Assembly: GCA_016808115.1 (NCBI GenBank)
Contig: JAEQBH010001513.1
Location: 310,001 to 374,000 of the forward strand
Reading direction: 5' to 3'
DNA: 64,000 nucleotides
Source of the DNA: Tetrastigma voinierianum
Taxonomy: Eukaryota > Streptophyta > Magnoliopsida > Vitales > Vitaceae
Below, in pieces: positions 1 to 10,619 of the stretch. Both the position numbers and the translations under genes were made by a program. The notes beneath the pieces were generated by a model that made no database searches, was not told the DNA's origin, and was given only the letters and a program-made list of their open reading frames with translations. The number at the start of each line of letters is the position of its first letter. The stretch's first letter is position 1.

Positions 1-265
1 GGATATTGATGAGATTCCAAAGTCCATTTCAGGATGGGGAGAACACCTCAAATCACTTGAGAAAGATCCTCTAAAGCAATGTAGTTGTTAGGTATGCGTT
101 CAAAGTCTCATAAGGGTTAAAGATAAAGAAAATTATGAGTTAATAAGTTTAGATAATATCAAATTGGTATGAGACCTTTTGGGTAGCGCCTAAAAACAAA
201 ACCATGAAGGCCTTAGTGCTGGGAGGTGCATATGTAAGCGTGGATTATAATTTAACTTGAGTAAT
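1..265. other. Unassigned left edge
   Basis: No coding region or element boundary is recognised here. The stretch near 150-215 (reading as GGTATGAGACCTTTTGGG and on) has the look of retrotransposon LTR or leader sequence, but no ends can be placed. Confidence 0.3.
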
Positions 266-269
266 GGGT

Positions 270-566
270 AATAGAAAGAAAAACACAATCTCAAGGAATA
301 TAAAGTTGGGAGAGTAAAAGGAATTTTTATTGGATACTATCACTATATATATTTTTAATTATTACATGATCTCCTATATATTTATAATAACTCAAACTAA
401 ATAAAAAAAATCTTATATCAAAATAAGCTTTCCATAAGCTTACCAAAATGTTCTTAGATACTCAAAATAGAAACTAAATATGACAACTAAAATAAAATAT
501 TCTTCAGCATGATCTTGGAAACTAATATAATTAAAATAGTTTCCAAATCAAGTTTTCTTTCCAACA
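270..566 (-). repeat. Copia-type 3' LTR fragment
   Basis: Read on the minus strand, a polypurine-like tract (AAGTTTACGGGGCA, complement of about 565-582) is followed directly by TGTTGGAAAG, the usual layout of a Copia polypurine tract and 3' LTR start. The sequence then becomes AT-rich. The far end of the LTR is not clear, so the left limit is approximate. It belongs with the RNase H remnant at 590-850. Confidence 0.5.
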
Positions 567-589
567 TGCCCCGTAAACTTGATTTGTGA

Positions 590-850
590 CTCCATGTATC
601 ATCCTCAATCTTCTAAAATCTTCAAACTTCAGAGCCTTGGTAAAAATCGGCAATTTTATCTTGAGATTTTGCAAAATTTAATTACAATTCTTTCTTCAAA
701 ACACAATCTCTAATAAAGTGATATCTTGTGTCAAAGAGCTTGCTTCGATCATGAAAAACTAGATTTTTTATAAAGCCATTGCTGATTTGTTGTCCACCTA
801 AATCTCTATTGGCTCCCATTATGGCAAGTTTCACTTGTTTAACAATAAAA
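590..850 (-). pseudogene. Copia pol C-terminal (RNase H) remnant
   Basis: Minus-strand translation gives pieces of the C-terminal end of a Ty1/Copia polyprotein: NLVFHDRSKLFDTRYHFI, then after frame changes a degraded form of the usual end of pol (KIADF, with ALKFEDF-like residues). In the family this is the RNase H domain just before the polypurine tract, and such a tract with an LTR start lies directly downstream on the same strand. The upstream part is missing because LTR R0 begins at 863. Frameshifts and stops make it non-functional. The family call is fairly sure; the exact ends are not. Confidence 0.6.
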
Positions 851-1744
851 TTTTAGCCACATTGACGATACGTGTCTACAATTTTAAGTGCAAAATAACC
901 ATTTGCGCAAGTGCACGCGTCATGGTTAAGTAGTATGGTGATAAGTCTAGTGTTGATCCCACGAGGAGTTTTCGTGTTAAGTACCGAATTAACTAGCTTG
1001 AATTGTATCTGAACAAATGATCGAAGTTGATTTCTAAAAGGAACTAAGTGATAATGAAAATATACTAAAGTGTCTCTTGTTAACTAAGGTTCTAAGGTTT
1101 TGATTTCACTTGGCTACACACGATGGATAATGTCTAAAGTGTTCAACAATGGTTAGATCCTTCATTAATGGACGTCTTTGTTTATATTTATCTGCCACTC
1201 TTCTCTAAACATCACTTACTCTAAAGTATGGTGGATTGCATTTCCACATCAACCCGAGCCTCAAGAGATTATAGAGTTTTGACCCTAATGCCACGAATCA
1301 AACCCGGGTTTCTCCACCTTCTGATTGATGATTCGATATCCTGTTCATATCCCTAATGACTGTGGTCTCTCGACATTCAATCAAAAGCTAGGCATGTTAA
1401 TAGTGGCCATTTATTAACAACTGAATAAAATGGAACAAAAAATATTTAATGAAATACTCTAACCAAAAGTCAAACATGAAATGTACGATCAACCCATCGT
1501 CATGTAGCTTCAGCTACATCAAAACCCTTGATTGTTGATTAAGAACATATCTAAGAGAAATACAACCATAGATAATAAAGAATCCATGGATCTACACAAA
1601 ACAAGAGGAATTGGACTGGAATCTCTAATGATGATGTCGATAACACGATCGTTCTTCTCCTCAAAAGATCTCTCTCTCCTGCTCAGTTTTCTGCACTCCG
1701 ACACACTGTCAAAAGATCTCCCCTTAACTTAGGATTTCCTTCTT

Positions 1745-1755
1745 CCTTTTATATC
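1745..1755 (-). promoter_or_regulatory. TATA box of LTR R0
   Basis: The minus strand reads GATATAAAAGG. It lies 57 bp downstream, in LTR orientation, of the palindrome array at 1813-2068, so the array sits in the promoter-proximal U3 region. Confidence 0.55.
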
Positions 1756-1812
1756 TTTCTCATGGGCTCATGGGCTTCTTGAGATGTCATGACATGAGAC
1801 TGCACAAAAGGG

Positions 1813-2068
1813 TGTCACCTTGGCATCATATTTGATTCAAGATGGTGCCTTGGCACCAATTGGAGCTTCAGATGGTGACTTGGTTCCATTTTAGATTTGA
1901 GGTGGTGCTTTGGCGCTATATTAGGGTTTTTCTGGCGCCTTGTCACCATACTCTTCTGATGCTAGTGCCTTGGAGACAACTTCCATACTTTCTGGTGTCT
2001 TGGCACCAATTCAGGTATCATATGGCGCCTAGGCGCCAATTTCAACTTCCTGTCATGCCTAGGCATGC
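1813..2068. repeat. Nine-unit palindrome array, 30-bp period
   Basis: Nine degenerate copies of a 16-bp palindrome with consensus TGGYGCCTTGGCRCCA start at 1813, 1843, 1873, 1903, 1933, 1963, 1993, 2023 and 2053, an exact 30-bp period with no slippage. The 14-bp intervals between palindromes are not conserved. The best copies are 1843-1858, 2023-2038 (TGGCGCCTAGGCGCCA) and 2053-2066 (CATGCCTAGGCATG). The array is in U3 of LTR R0. An open frame of 10-residue repeats crosses it but follows from the 30-bp period. Confidence 0.9.
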
Positions 2069-2259
2069 CAAAGGACCTCTTTAGTTGCTCCAAATTATTT
2101 TTTGCACTGTTTTTGCCTTGCTTTGCTTATTTTTCTCTAAACTAAACATGCACATGGATATTTGCAATTAGTAGTATCAAATATCAGTTTAAAGAGTGGA
2201 TTAGCACTAAAAGTGCATTAAAATCGAGAGTAAAATAAGCACCATTTGGGTACTCATCA

Positions 2260-2460
2260 CACCCATAAACTTGATTCTTTACTTGTCCTCAAATGAAGAA
2301 TAACAAAGATAGAGTAGTTACAAATAGGGAGCAAAAATCAGTGATGACCTGGTGTTCACAATCAAGAGCTTTAGGAAGGTGTTGGAGGTGTTCTAACAAA
2401 TAATAAAATCATACCGAGCTCCTGACATTATCTAATTCTCATTGGGAACTTGCTACGCGG
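2260..2460 (-). other. 3' UTR and polypurine tract of R0
   Basis: The minus strand reads CATTTGAGGACAAGTAAAG and then GTTTATGGGTG directly before the LTR start. A TTGAGGACAA phrase followed by a polypurine tract is the usual end of Athila/Tat internal regions; G has the same at about 47360-47420. The upstream limit near 2460, where R1 seems to begin, is a guess. Confidence 0.55.
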
Positions 2461-2517
2461 TGTGGTGATTAGAGGTTAACAATCCTAAATCCTAAATTAA
2501 GGAAGTAGTAGAAACCT

Positions 2518-2901
2518 TGTCACAACATTTCTCAGCTTTGTCGCGACACAGTTAAGGCAGAAGGCAACTGAAAGAATGTCGCGACATTTCACAGCTTTGT
2601 CGCGACATATAATGTGAAGAAGGCACAAAAAGTTTGTCAAGACATTTCACAACTTTGTCGTTACAAAGAACAAGGCAAATGGCAATGGAACATTGTCACG
2701 ACATTCAAATATATGTTGCGAAAAAGGATCAGATGAGTTTCGAGGAAACACTGGAAGGATGTTACGACATAGAAATTATTGTCGCGACAAATCAAAGGGA
2801 AGAAGGAAGAAAGAATGTCGCGACATAGAAATGTTTGTCGCAGAAATTATGAGATAGAGTCCGTTGAACTTTGTAGCAACATTTCATAGCTTAGTCGCCG
2901 G
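2518..2901. repeat. Paired TGTCGCGACA palindrome array of R1
   Basis: The 10-bp palindrome TGTCGCGACA or close variants occur at 2518, 2539, 2577, 2598, 2635, 2656, 2694, 2714, 2760, 2780, 2816, 2836, 2872 and 2892. They form seven pairs with 20-21 bp between starts inside a pair and 56-66 bp (mostly 56-59) from pair to pair. Further decayed copies run to about 3127. The array lies upstream of the TATA box at 3177. Confidence 0.85.
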
Positions 2902-3176
2902 CTAAATCATCATAAAGAATACGCTTCACATTGTTTAGAAAAGATTTCGCAACAGTTACTGAAGACATAGGAGTTGCATACATGTCACGACATCAGCCAA
3001 CTCTTATCGCGAAACACTTTGGTTAAACATCACCACCACGACACGCAACAACAAAGCCTAGTGACAAAGAAGGATGCTCCAATGTCGCAAAATTGCCACA
3101 ATTGTCACAACAATGTACCCACAGTCGCACCGAAACCCAAATTCAGCTTAGAATTTAGACCGTTCATTTATGAAAT

Positions 3177-3185
3177 TATAAATAC
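3177..3185 (+). promoter_or_regulatory. TATA box of LTR R1
   Basis: TATAAATAC lies about 50 bp after the last decayed TGTCGCGACA copy. The G LTR has the same TATAAATAC at 48238-48246 in the same position relative to its array. Confidence 0.55.
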
Positions 3186-3960
3186 AAAGAGTATGTGGCA
3201 TCATCGCATGCAGGGACATCGACATGCAAAGTGTGTTCCGTGGGTATAACGACTCACATCCGGTGATTTGTTAATTTAATACTAGAGGTATCATCTCAGT
3301 TTGGTATCATTATGCTCTTGGGGAGATGAGAGGATTATTTTGACCAAATCAAGACAGAGATACCAATTGACTTTAATATGGTCAAGCACCTGGTCTATGG
3401 GGTATCACCCTAAGAAATGGTTGATGAGTACTGGTTTAGGAAGGGCAACCAACTCTTCAAAAGGATAAAATCCTAAAGTAGTTGTTTAGACCCATTGACC
3501 TGGTTTAGGAATACGGTGTTCTAAATAGTGAAATGTATAGTGTCAGGAGGTATTCCAAGGCTATACTACTATGCTCTTGGACAAATCTAGAATTCAAGCC
3601 CATGACTATGCTTTTTTTGAATCATATACAAATTGATGATAACAACACTGATCCCATTCGCAATGTAATTGAATATCGGTGAAACCTCTAATCCCTTTTA
3701 GATTTGAATATCCTTTTCATTAAATAAAAATTTACAAAAATACTTCTATTTCAGTTATGCTAGTTAGTCCAATCATCAATTTAGAAGTTTAAATAATGAT
3801 TATCTTGAGTAGTAGGGGTACTTGATCTTTAATTTTTCTCATCATACCCTGTGGGAATGATATCTAGACTTATAAACCATTTTATTACTTGTTGACCTAT
3901 GCACTTATAGTGATTTAGACCAAATTGAATTTTAAATATAATATTATAAACAAACAACAG

Positions 3961-5071
3961 TGATGAGTGCCGAAAACACTCATGATATACCCACGCTTTA
4001 TCATGTTTTCGTTTCATTTCATATATTAATAAGTGTGTTTATCGCTCTATATTCGATACTCGACTTCTTGTGCACTTCAAGTGAAAAAGAAGGCATTTGG
4101 AGGCTGTATGGAGACTTGAAGAAGGAGAATGGAGAACCCAGCTCCAACGTCGCGACGTTGAGATCAGACGACGTGCCCGTCTTCATGAGCCCAACGTTGC
4201 GACGTCGCGAAGTCATTAAGACTTAATCAGAGAGATTTTGAGGTACAAAGCGGAAGCGACGAGTTTTGAAGGAGGGGGAGAATGGACGAGAACAGAGGAG
4301 GACGCATGCATGAATCAAGAGATTGTTTACACTATTGTATTTGTATTTCTTTTCTTGAACATTTAATGGTTCAAAAATCTATGGTTGCAATGAACAATAC
4401 CATGTTCTAGATTTATTTCTAGGGTTTTGTTCTACCCTTGCTACATTCATATGGATTAATTATTAATGTCGTTCTATTTAGTATATTAAAGGATCGCACA
4501 TCACTTGCTCTATTTTGGCGTGATTTATTTTCATGGTGGTGTTTCACAACATCGCATGCTATTGTCGAATAAGGATCGTAGAGAGCAAAGATTCCTGTGG
4601 ATCCGGTAGTAGAGCGACACTTGGTAGATTGAAGAGTAGAGATCTCCTGGTTTTTAGTGTGGAGATTAGGGTTTAATCATTTAAGCGTTTCGAAGTCCAA
4701 GGTTGAAGCAGAGATGCAATACACCCTATTGATAGATAGTTTAACATACCTTAAGAGAGATATTCACAGAGAATGATCAAACCAATAAACAGAACCAGTT
4801 AAAACTAATAACAATATCTGAGTTATAAATCCATTTAGTGAAGGCAAAACCTAGTCTCCATCGCTTGAGTTGAACATTTGTATAATTTTCTTACACTAGT
4901 CGTAATTCACTTGAATTCTAGGTCTGGATAATATTCTAAGCCAATTCCAAAGATTCACACACTTTCAGAGATTCACACTTGACGAGCCACTATACTACGT
5001 AACCTTGATGCGTATACTTGCAAGTACAAGCTACGTTTTACACTAATTACACACCTATCCTAAGCCCGTCA
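3961..5071 (+). repeat. 5' LTR of element A
   Basis: Starts TGATGAGTGCC and ends CCCGTCA, followed by a primer site. About 1.1 kb. It contains the palindromes AACGTCGCGACGTT (4146-4159) and GCGACGTCGC (4199-4208). The preceding 5 bp are AACAG, but no 3' copy is available to test the duplication. Confidence 0.8.
4146..4208. repeat. AACGTCGCGACGTT palindrome cluster in LTR A
   Basis: A perfect 14-bp palindrome AACGTCGCGACGTT at 4146-4159, a decayed copy near 4167-4181 and a compound copy at 4193-4208 (AACGTTGCGACGTCGC). The same perfect 14-mer recurs inside element A at 53180-53193, upstream of ORF3. Confidence 0.85.
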
Positions 5072-5073
5072 AG

Positions 5074-5093
5074 TTTTTGGTGCCGTTATCGGA
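5074..5093 (+). other. Primer binding site of A
   Basis: TTTTGGTGCCGTTATCGGAG, a mutated form of TTTTGGCGCCGTTGCCGGGG, starts 3 bp after the LTR end. In Athila elements this site is complementary to the 3' end of tRNA-Asp. Confidence 0.75.
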
Positions 5094-5355
5094 GAAGAAA
5101 TTTTTGTGTTGTATTGACAATAGCGACATTAGCTATTACTTTGGATCAATTTTTTTTTTTTGTTTTATTCCAGCTATTCGCTTCCAAAAGTAAAGCTAAA
5201 ACTCCAGTCTCTTCTCGCGAGGTCATAAAAGTAGGGCTGATCGCATGCATGCGAAGACAGGTCGAAAAACTACTTCCTTGATCTAAAAACCGTGAGAACC
5301 AGAAACCTGATTACATAGAGAGCAAAGAGAAGCACACCAGAGAAATCTCATAGTC

Positions 5356-5930
5356 ATGCAAAACCAGGAAGAACAAGATCAGGGCCCAGAGAGGAATGAG
5401 TCGCAAGGGGGACAAAATGGGAATAATGGTAGGAATTATGCGACACGGTCAAATACAATGGAGTAATAGAAGAAGCGCTTAGGTTGGGATTGTTCCCTCT
5501 CTCACTAGGTGATAGAGCTAAACTTTGGTTTACAAGCCAACCACCAGATTCCATTGCCTCATGGAATGATTTGGTGCAGAAATTCCTGACCAAGTTTTTT
5601 CGCCCTCAAAGATCGCACAGCTGGTGCAAGAGATTAACACTTAGAAAATTGGAGGGGGAGAACTTAGCTGAAGCATGTGAGAGATTTCATGAACTATTAA
5701 AGAGGTGTCCACATCACAGGCTGGCTAGATGGATGCAAGTCCACACCTTTTACAACGGTCTGAGTGATCCTAATAGAACAGTTATAGATGCCCCAGTAGG
5801 GGGTGCTTTGATGAAGAAGACTACATACCAAGCATTTGGAATCCTAGAGGATATGGCTACTAATAGCAACTAGTGGCCTAGGGATAGGCTGATATCGAGA
5901 AAGGCTATGGCAGGCGTGGACATAGAGGTC
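5356..5930 (+). pseudogene. Gag of element A, partial and broken
   Basis: This encodes the retrotransposon capsid polyprotein, which packages element RNA into cytoplasmic particles. An N-terminal piece rich in Gln, Glu and Asn starts at 5356 and stops at about 5475. The conserved capsid core follows: GLFPLSLGDRAKLWFTSQP at about 5487, the RSHSWCKRLTLRKLEGENL segment, then CPHHRL and FYNGLSD, all standard Athila/Tat gag landmarks. The frame runs to the stop at 5871 and a Gly/Arg-rich tail continues to about 5930. A deletion near 5445 removes the part before the core, and the insert at 5949 removes the rest of gag and most of the protease. Not functional. Confidence 0.75.
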
Positions 5931-5948
5931 CTTAGAAATTTTGCAAAT

Positions 5949-7040
5949 TGTACTGTGGTTGAACTACCAATAACTTATGTGCAATAATATGTTGTAAACA
6001 AGATCGGTAATAAACCTTAGATATACTTAATAATGTGATAATAACATAGTAATTATAGAAATGCTAATGATTAATGACAGAGGTGCAGAAAGACGCCGGA
6101 TTGGAACAATGCCAACGTTGGTCAAGATAAATAACCGTCAATCGTACGAATAACCAGCGGCAACACACACCAATCGAACCAGAACGGAGAACACTGAGAA
6201 CGACGCCACCACCGCGGATAAACCACCATCGCGGCGGCGGATTGCGAATAAGAGTCAAATCATCGCAACCTTTATTAACAACAATGATGAGAATCAATCA
6301 ATCCGAACCAAACAATCGAAGCTACACGGCCGAGAACCGGCGTAACAACAATGAACACCGCCAATTCGAGATGGCAACGTTTCGCCGCAACAGATGCAAC
6401 CAGATATGGTTAACACAACGCCCACCAATAAAGGCGTGGAGAATTTGGTACACCAAAACCACCATAAGAGAAGGAACGTGATGCAGATCAAAGCCAACTT
6501 CAAAGATCACTTTTACGCAGAAAGCGTCAAAGAATAATGATTGATGATAAAACAGTTAAGAGACCGCGTTACGCGCTGAGAACCACTACACCACTTTTAT
6601 CTTTATCAAAGAAGAATGATTATACAGTCATTAAATCTATAAGGTTAAGAAAACGATATCAAGATTCCATTTTAGATATTAACAAATACATCTACGTCAA
6701 ATATAAGATATATCGTTTATATGTTATATAATGGGATTCGAGAAAAAGTGAACCTATTGATAATTCAATACTGTTTTATGAACTACCATTAAGATCCATG
6801 GTTTAATAATCCAAGATAGAACCTAATCAGATATCTCACATCAAGTGTTCGATAACTATGTTTATCATTAGATAAATAATAGGTGAAGTAAACCATTGAA
6901 TTATTGCAATTCAACTGGTGATAGATCATTGAAAGATCCTGTATGATAGAAGATGTGTTGATAAGTTTATCTTCCATCATTTTGTTACGATATAATAAAT
7001 ATTGTAGATACCTTAATAAAACGGAGACCATTTGAAACAA
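5949..7040. mobile_element. Unclassified insertion in element A
   Basis: About 1.1 kb with no similarity to the rest of A separates gag from the last codons of the protease. Read on the minus strand it starts TGTTTCAAATGG (complement of about 7026-7037) and ends near CACAGTACA, so it could be a solo Copia-type LTR, but no target duplication was found. A GC-richer block at 6064-6530 lies between AT-rich flanks. No convincing protein is encoded. It could instead be a DNA transposon derivative. Confidence 0.4.
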
Positions 7041-7053
7041 CTAGTGAAAAGTA

Positions 7054-7131
7054 TGATTGGATTTGAAGAAAGGAGAACTGAAATTAAGAGTGCAAGACGA
7101 TGAGGTTAGGTTTAGTGTATTCAATGCTATG
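7054..7131 (+). pseudogene. Pol of A, segment 1 (protease end)
   Basis: Reading from 7060, the codons give DLKKGELKLRVQDDEVRF and then FNAM, the conserved end of the Athila protease region before RT. The reading resumes at 24952 with RHPVENDACF after removal of element B and one copy of its target duplication. The catalytic part of the protease is missing upstream. The neighbouring insertion at 5949-7040 marks the break. Confidence 0.75.
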
Positions 7132-7390
7132 TGTTGGATACATAAAAGTGCAACATTTATATAGAATTTTAATGCCCCTAGCTCATGTTTTGCTCTCATT
7201 TTGTGTAGAATAGGTGCCTTTGATCGTTTCTAGTGTTTTTATGCCCATGCAGGTTTTTTGAGTCTCGTGCATAATTTTTGTAGGGGTTTGATTCCAAAGA
7301 AAAAATGTAGATCATCGCTGTTGATGACATCCGCTGTTGAGAGGCCCCGGATAGTGCTACAGTGAAGAGCAATAAATAAGTGAGGTAAGT

Positions 7391-7524
7391 GGGTACCCTG
7401 TATTCACACTTCACCGGGTACCTGCATCTACATGTAGTGAAACACTAGTACTTATTCAATATAATCGGCACGCATGTGGAGTACCAAGATGCTTTGGTAC
7501 CTGACTACACTCTACTCGGGTACC
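7391..7524. repeat. GGTACC palindrome cluster in LTR B
   Basis: GGGTACCC at 7391-7398, CGGGTACCTG near 7416, a variant GAGTACCA near 7479, TGGTACC at 7495 and GGGTACCA at 7518, spaced about 16-35 bp. The 3' LTR keeps two (GGGTAACC near 17577 and GGTACC at 17601). A TATA-like element follows about 98 bp downstream. The same motif occurs upstream of ORF3 at 15147-15200. Confidence 0.75.
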
Positions 7525-7621
7525 ATCAACATGCAATCTTATGACTTGAGTTGCACTTCAAATTCGGTGCAAGGGCACGCTCGTCTTTCGACCACCACTT
7601 CGAGATCACTAATGAGGATTG

Positions 7622-7632
7622 TATTTAAGCCC
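7622..7632 (+). promoter_or_regulatory. TATA-like element of LTR B
   Basis: TATTTAAGCCC, repeated exactly in the 3' LTR near 24040. It follows the GGTACC cluster, matching the array-then-TATA order of the other LTRs here. Confidence 0.5.
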
Positions 7633-8522
7633 ACTGGAGGGCAGAGAAAAGGAAAATTAGATTCTAGGGTTTGGTTTGGAACGGTTGGAGTGTTTTTCTC
7701 ATATTTTACTAGGGTTTATAGGGTAGAGTACTTAGTTTTTCTTCGGATTCTGAGTTTTTAATTACTTGTAATCTTTCAGTTGGTTTATATAACTCGGTAT
7801 TTTCTTACGGGATTCTGTGCTTTTGATATCCCAACCTTGCAATAGAAGTGTTATTTCTCAAGTCACAATTACGATTAGTGTTTTATTAACCATGAATCGA
7901 TTCTCAGCCTCAATGGAGTTCTAAACCTCTATGATAGGTTCTAACGGTGAACTCGCTCCTTCCGCTAACAACCCTAAATTCCTCTTCAGCCTAATGATCA
8001 GGCGATGCTAAACACTTGTGGAAAATCTTATAAAACCTTAGTTTGACATTTTGACAACGTGTGAACGTAGAGACTCTCTTAAGGCATTGTTTTGATCACA
8101 AACGCAGGCTAAGAGTCCAAGAAAATCATCTGAACAAGTGTTTGTTATCGCTCAATCGTTCTTTGTCTTAAAAGAGCCTTTAATGTTACATCTTCCATCG
8201 AAGACCATTCATCAATGGCTCTTAGATGAGATTGTGAATAAGAGGTGGGTATTACCTGATCGGCGGTGAGTGAAAACCTAAGGATACTATCATTCGCCCT
8301 TCTTGTTTTAAAATAGTTTAAGTTAATTGGTTACTCAATCAATAAATCACAACCCCCGGATTTTTCTTTTAAATGCACATTCATTGGAGAGAAATCCCTA
8401 AGGATCACCTAGGAAACCACTCCCTGTGGAAATGACCTATGGACTCCCATAGTAATATAATGCTTGACGACTTTAGTTCCTACGCTTGGGAATAATTTCA
8501 GAATACGAAATAAACGAAGCAT

Positions 8523-8541
8523 TTTTGGCGCCGTTGCCGGG
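8523..8541 (+). other. Primer binding site of B
   Basis: TTTTGGCGCCGTTGCCGGG follows directly after the LTR end. It is the least mutated primer site in the window and matches the tRNA-Asp-type site of Athila/Tat elements. Confidence 0.85.
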
Positions 8542-8830
8542 GAGTGGTGAGTAATCTAGTTGATCCAAAGAGAGCTAGTGGTAATTTGAAATTGCATTGC
8601 AAATCCGATACGTTCTCTACCTTTTCTTTTTAATTCGTTTTCGTGAATAATCTAAGTGGATATCTGTCTAGTTAGGGTAAGATTGGTGCATGCTGCTCAA
8701 GCTCACAACGAAACTCGACTGTAAGAATTATACCTCCAAGACATTCTTAAGAGGTCCATAGTAAGACATTTGTTTCAAGAGAACCCACCTCAAATGACCA
8801 TCCCCGAGTCGCAAACTCTCTTTTAATCCA

Positions 8831-10295
8831 ATGCCCAAAGTGGTTACCGTTGACCCACAAAGACCTCATGAACCTCCACAACAAGGAGATGGTGTTGCAC
8901 CACCGGCAACCCCGATGGCAGGAGGGGGAAATGTTAATTTTCAGCGAAATCACATCGGCCCCCGCCCCTTTACTCCACGTGAAAGAACCCTCCGAGATTC
9001 CAGAACCCCAAAGAACCACAACAAATTCATGTATTCGCCTACCTGAAGAGGCTAACCAATTCCTCATGAAGTCGGAGATGATTCGCTTCTCCCCGTATCA
9101 AGGGGTCGATTCCCGAGAACCCCTATTCATCTACGCAGATTCACATGTTGGTGCTGCTTTCTCTCACCTGACGCCCTCCATATAATTTGTATGGTTTTAT
9201 TCCCATTCTCTCTAAAGGAAAAGGCAAAAATATGGTTTCATTCGCTTGCACCCAATTCAATCTTTACCTGGGAGGACATGCGAAATGAATTCCTTAATAA
9301 ATTCTTCCCTCCCGCACGTACTAATGCACTTATGCGAGCAATCCAAAACTTTTCTGAAAAACCGGGTGAACCTTTCACTGTTGTATGGGAAAGATATAAG
9401 GACCTCCTCCATGCTATCCCTCATCATGGTTTGGATATTGGACAAATTTGTGCGTATTTTCACCAAGGACTATCCTTGAATAACAAACAATACATCTAAA
9501 TGGTGTGTGCGGGGGAGTTCTATGAGAAAAGTGACAGGGAGGCAATTCAATTTTTCGATACAATAGAAAAAAATGCTCGAACTTGAGAGACTAACACCTC
9601 CTTAGATACCGCTAAAGTGCATAGTACACCTACAGGGGGAGGAATCCATCACTTAAGAGAGAATGATGACCAAGAAGAAAATAGACAACTTAACGGAGGT
9701 GCTGGAGGCCATAGAATTGAAAAAGGTGAATGAGGTAACCATCAGACTTCAAGTACCTTCGCCAAGTGTTCATATGGGGTCTAGGGAGCAGTGGTTTATG
9801 CATCATTTCCGCGATGACCCAACTCACTCAACTATTAACTGCCCTAACCTTCCTCAAGTCAAGGGAGCAATCCAAATAGAGCAAGCTAATGCTCTTAATT
9901 ACCAAAGGAAGCCCTTCAATTATCCATACTCTAAAACTTATAATCCAGGGTGGGGTAAGCACCCGAATTTTAGTTAGAGGAATGAGGGAGGCCCACACAA
10001 TTTGCCAACCAACCAAGGCCCGTTCCAAAATCAAGGTCCTAAAGGATTTCCTGTGAACCCTAACCAAGGTTTCCACCCCTCGTCTCAAGGGAATTCAAAT
10101 CCACAGCCTTACCAAACTCCACATAAGAGAAGTTTGGAGGATATTGTGACACAGTTTGTCCAGACCCAACAATCCACCAACACTGAATTTCAAATCGCCT
10201 TGAATTATGTGAGATCCCAAATCACTAAACTAACCTCTTATATGGGAAATTTTCAACAAGAAAGGAACCCTTCTCTAAACTATCCAAAACCCTAA
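8831..10295 (+). pseudogene. Gag of element B, frameshifted
   Basis: This encodes the capsid polyprotein of element B. Three open stretches together cover most of a gag. An N-terminal part runs 8831-9185 in two overlapping frames, with a proline-rich start. The capsid core is at 9191-9499 with LFPFSLKEKAKIWFHSL, a WEDM and FFPPARTN segment, then IPHHGLD. A C-terminal part lies at 9663-10295 and is rich in Asn, Gln and Pro (for example NQGPFQNQGPKG), ending in a helix-prone segment before the stop at 10293. A decayed zinc-knuckle-like stretch near 9790-9850 keeps one Cys-Pro. At least three frame breaks are needed to join the parts, so it is inactive unless these are assembly errors. Confidence 0.8.
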
Positions 10296-10619
10296 GGTCA
10301 AAATAAGCTGGAGTCTCAGTCCAAGTGATGGCACCTTCGAACATTGCAAGGTTGTCACCACTTCAAGTGGAAAAATAATTGACAAAACCATTCACCTCAA
10401 GGAACGATACAAGATGTGAAAATGAACCATTCTGGGATGATGATGTGTTCAATGTTTCATGTTCCTGTATAGATAAGCTGTTGATGTTGAGCCAGAAAAA
10501 GACAAGGCCTCCCATGTCCCTCCTGCTCCATACCCTCATAGGTTGAGAGCCCCCAAGAAAGTGAACAATCATTCTGAAATTTATGAGTTGTTCAAATAGG
10601 TTAAGTTGAACATTTCTTT

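Larger units (their letters stand above)
863..2259 (-). repeat. 3' LTR of minus-strand Athila/Tat-type element R0
   Basis: On the minus strand the LTR starts TGATGAGTACCC (complement of 2248-2259) and ends CGTATCGTCA (complement of 863-872). A polypurine-like tract (GTTTATGGGTG) sits immediately upstream at 2260-2270, which makes this the 3' LTR. The plus strand near 905-980 (GCAAGTGCAC, then GTTGATCCCACGAGG) is the complement of the LTR end found in G and R1. About 1.4 kb long. It contains a nine-unit palindrome array and a TATA box. The body of R0 should lie to the right but only a short piece of its 3' UTR is seen. Confidence 0.75.
2460..3960 (+). repeat. LTR R1, related to the LTR of G, cut by element A
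   Basis: The end of this stretch (about 3780-3925: CCTGTGGGAATGATATCT, then ATTACTTGTTGACCTATGCA) parallels the LTR end of G near 38350-38410. It carries a TGTCGCGACA palindrome array at 2518-2901, as the G LTR does, followed by a TATA box at 3177. It stops at 3960, where the LTR of element A begins. The left limit is uncertain. No internal region follows, so it may be a solo or broken LTR. Confidence 0.55.
7132..8521 (+). repeat. 5' LTR of element B
   Basis: Starts TGTTGGATAC and ends AACGAAGCA, 1390 bp. It carries GGTACC palindromes at 7391-7524 and a TATA-like TATTTAAGCCC at 7622. The 3' copy matches over 17326-17669 and 23923-24946. Confidence 0.9.

Noticed and set aside
1813..2068. CRISPR array (palindromic repeats with variable spacers)
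   Set aside because: The repeats are 16 bp, degenerate and lie in a plant LTR next to a TATA box; spacers are 14 bp and there are no cas genes.
1842..2084. Protein of 10-residue repeats (MVPWHQ-type)
   Set aside because: The reading frame follows from the 30-bp DNA period; the palindrome, not a protein motif, is conserved, and the LTR is transcribed from the other strand.
6064..6530. Possible host exon in the GC-rich block
   Set aside because: Overlapping short frames on both strands, no splice structure and no recognisable domain; it is inside an insertion in element A.
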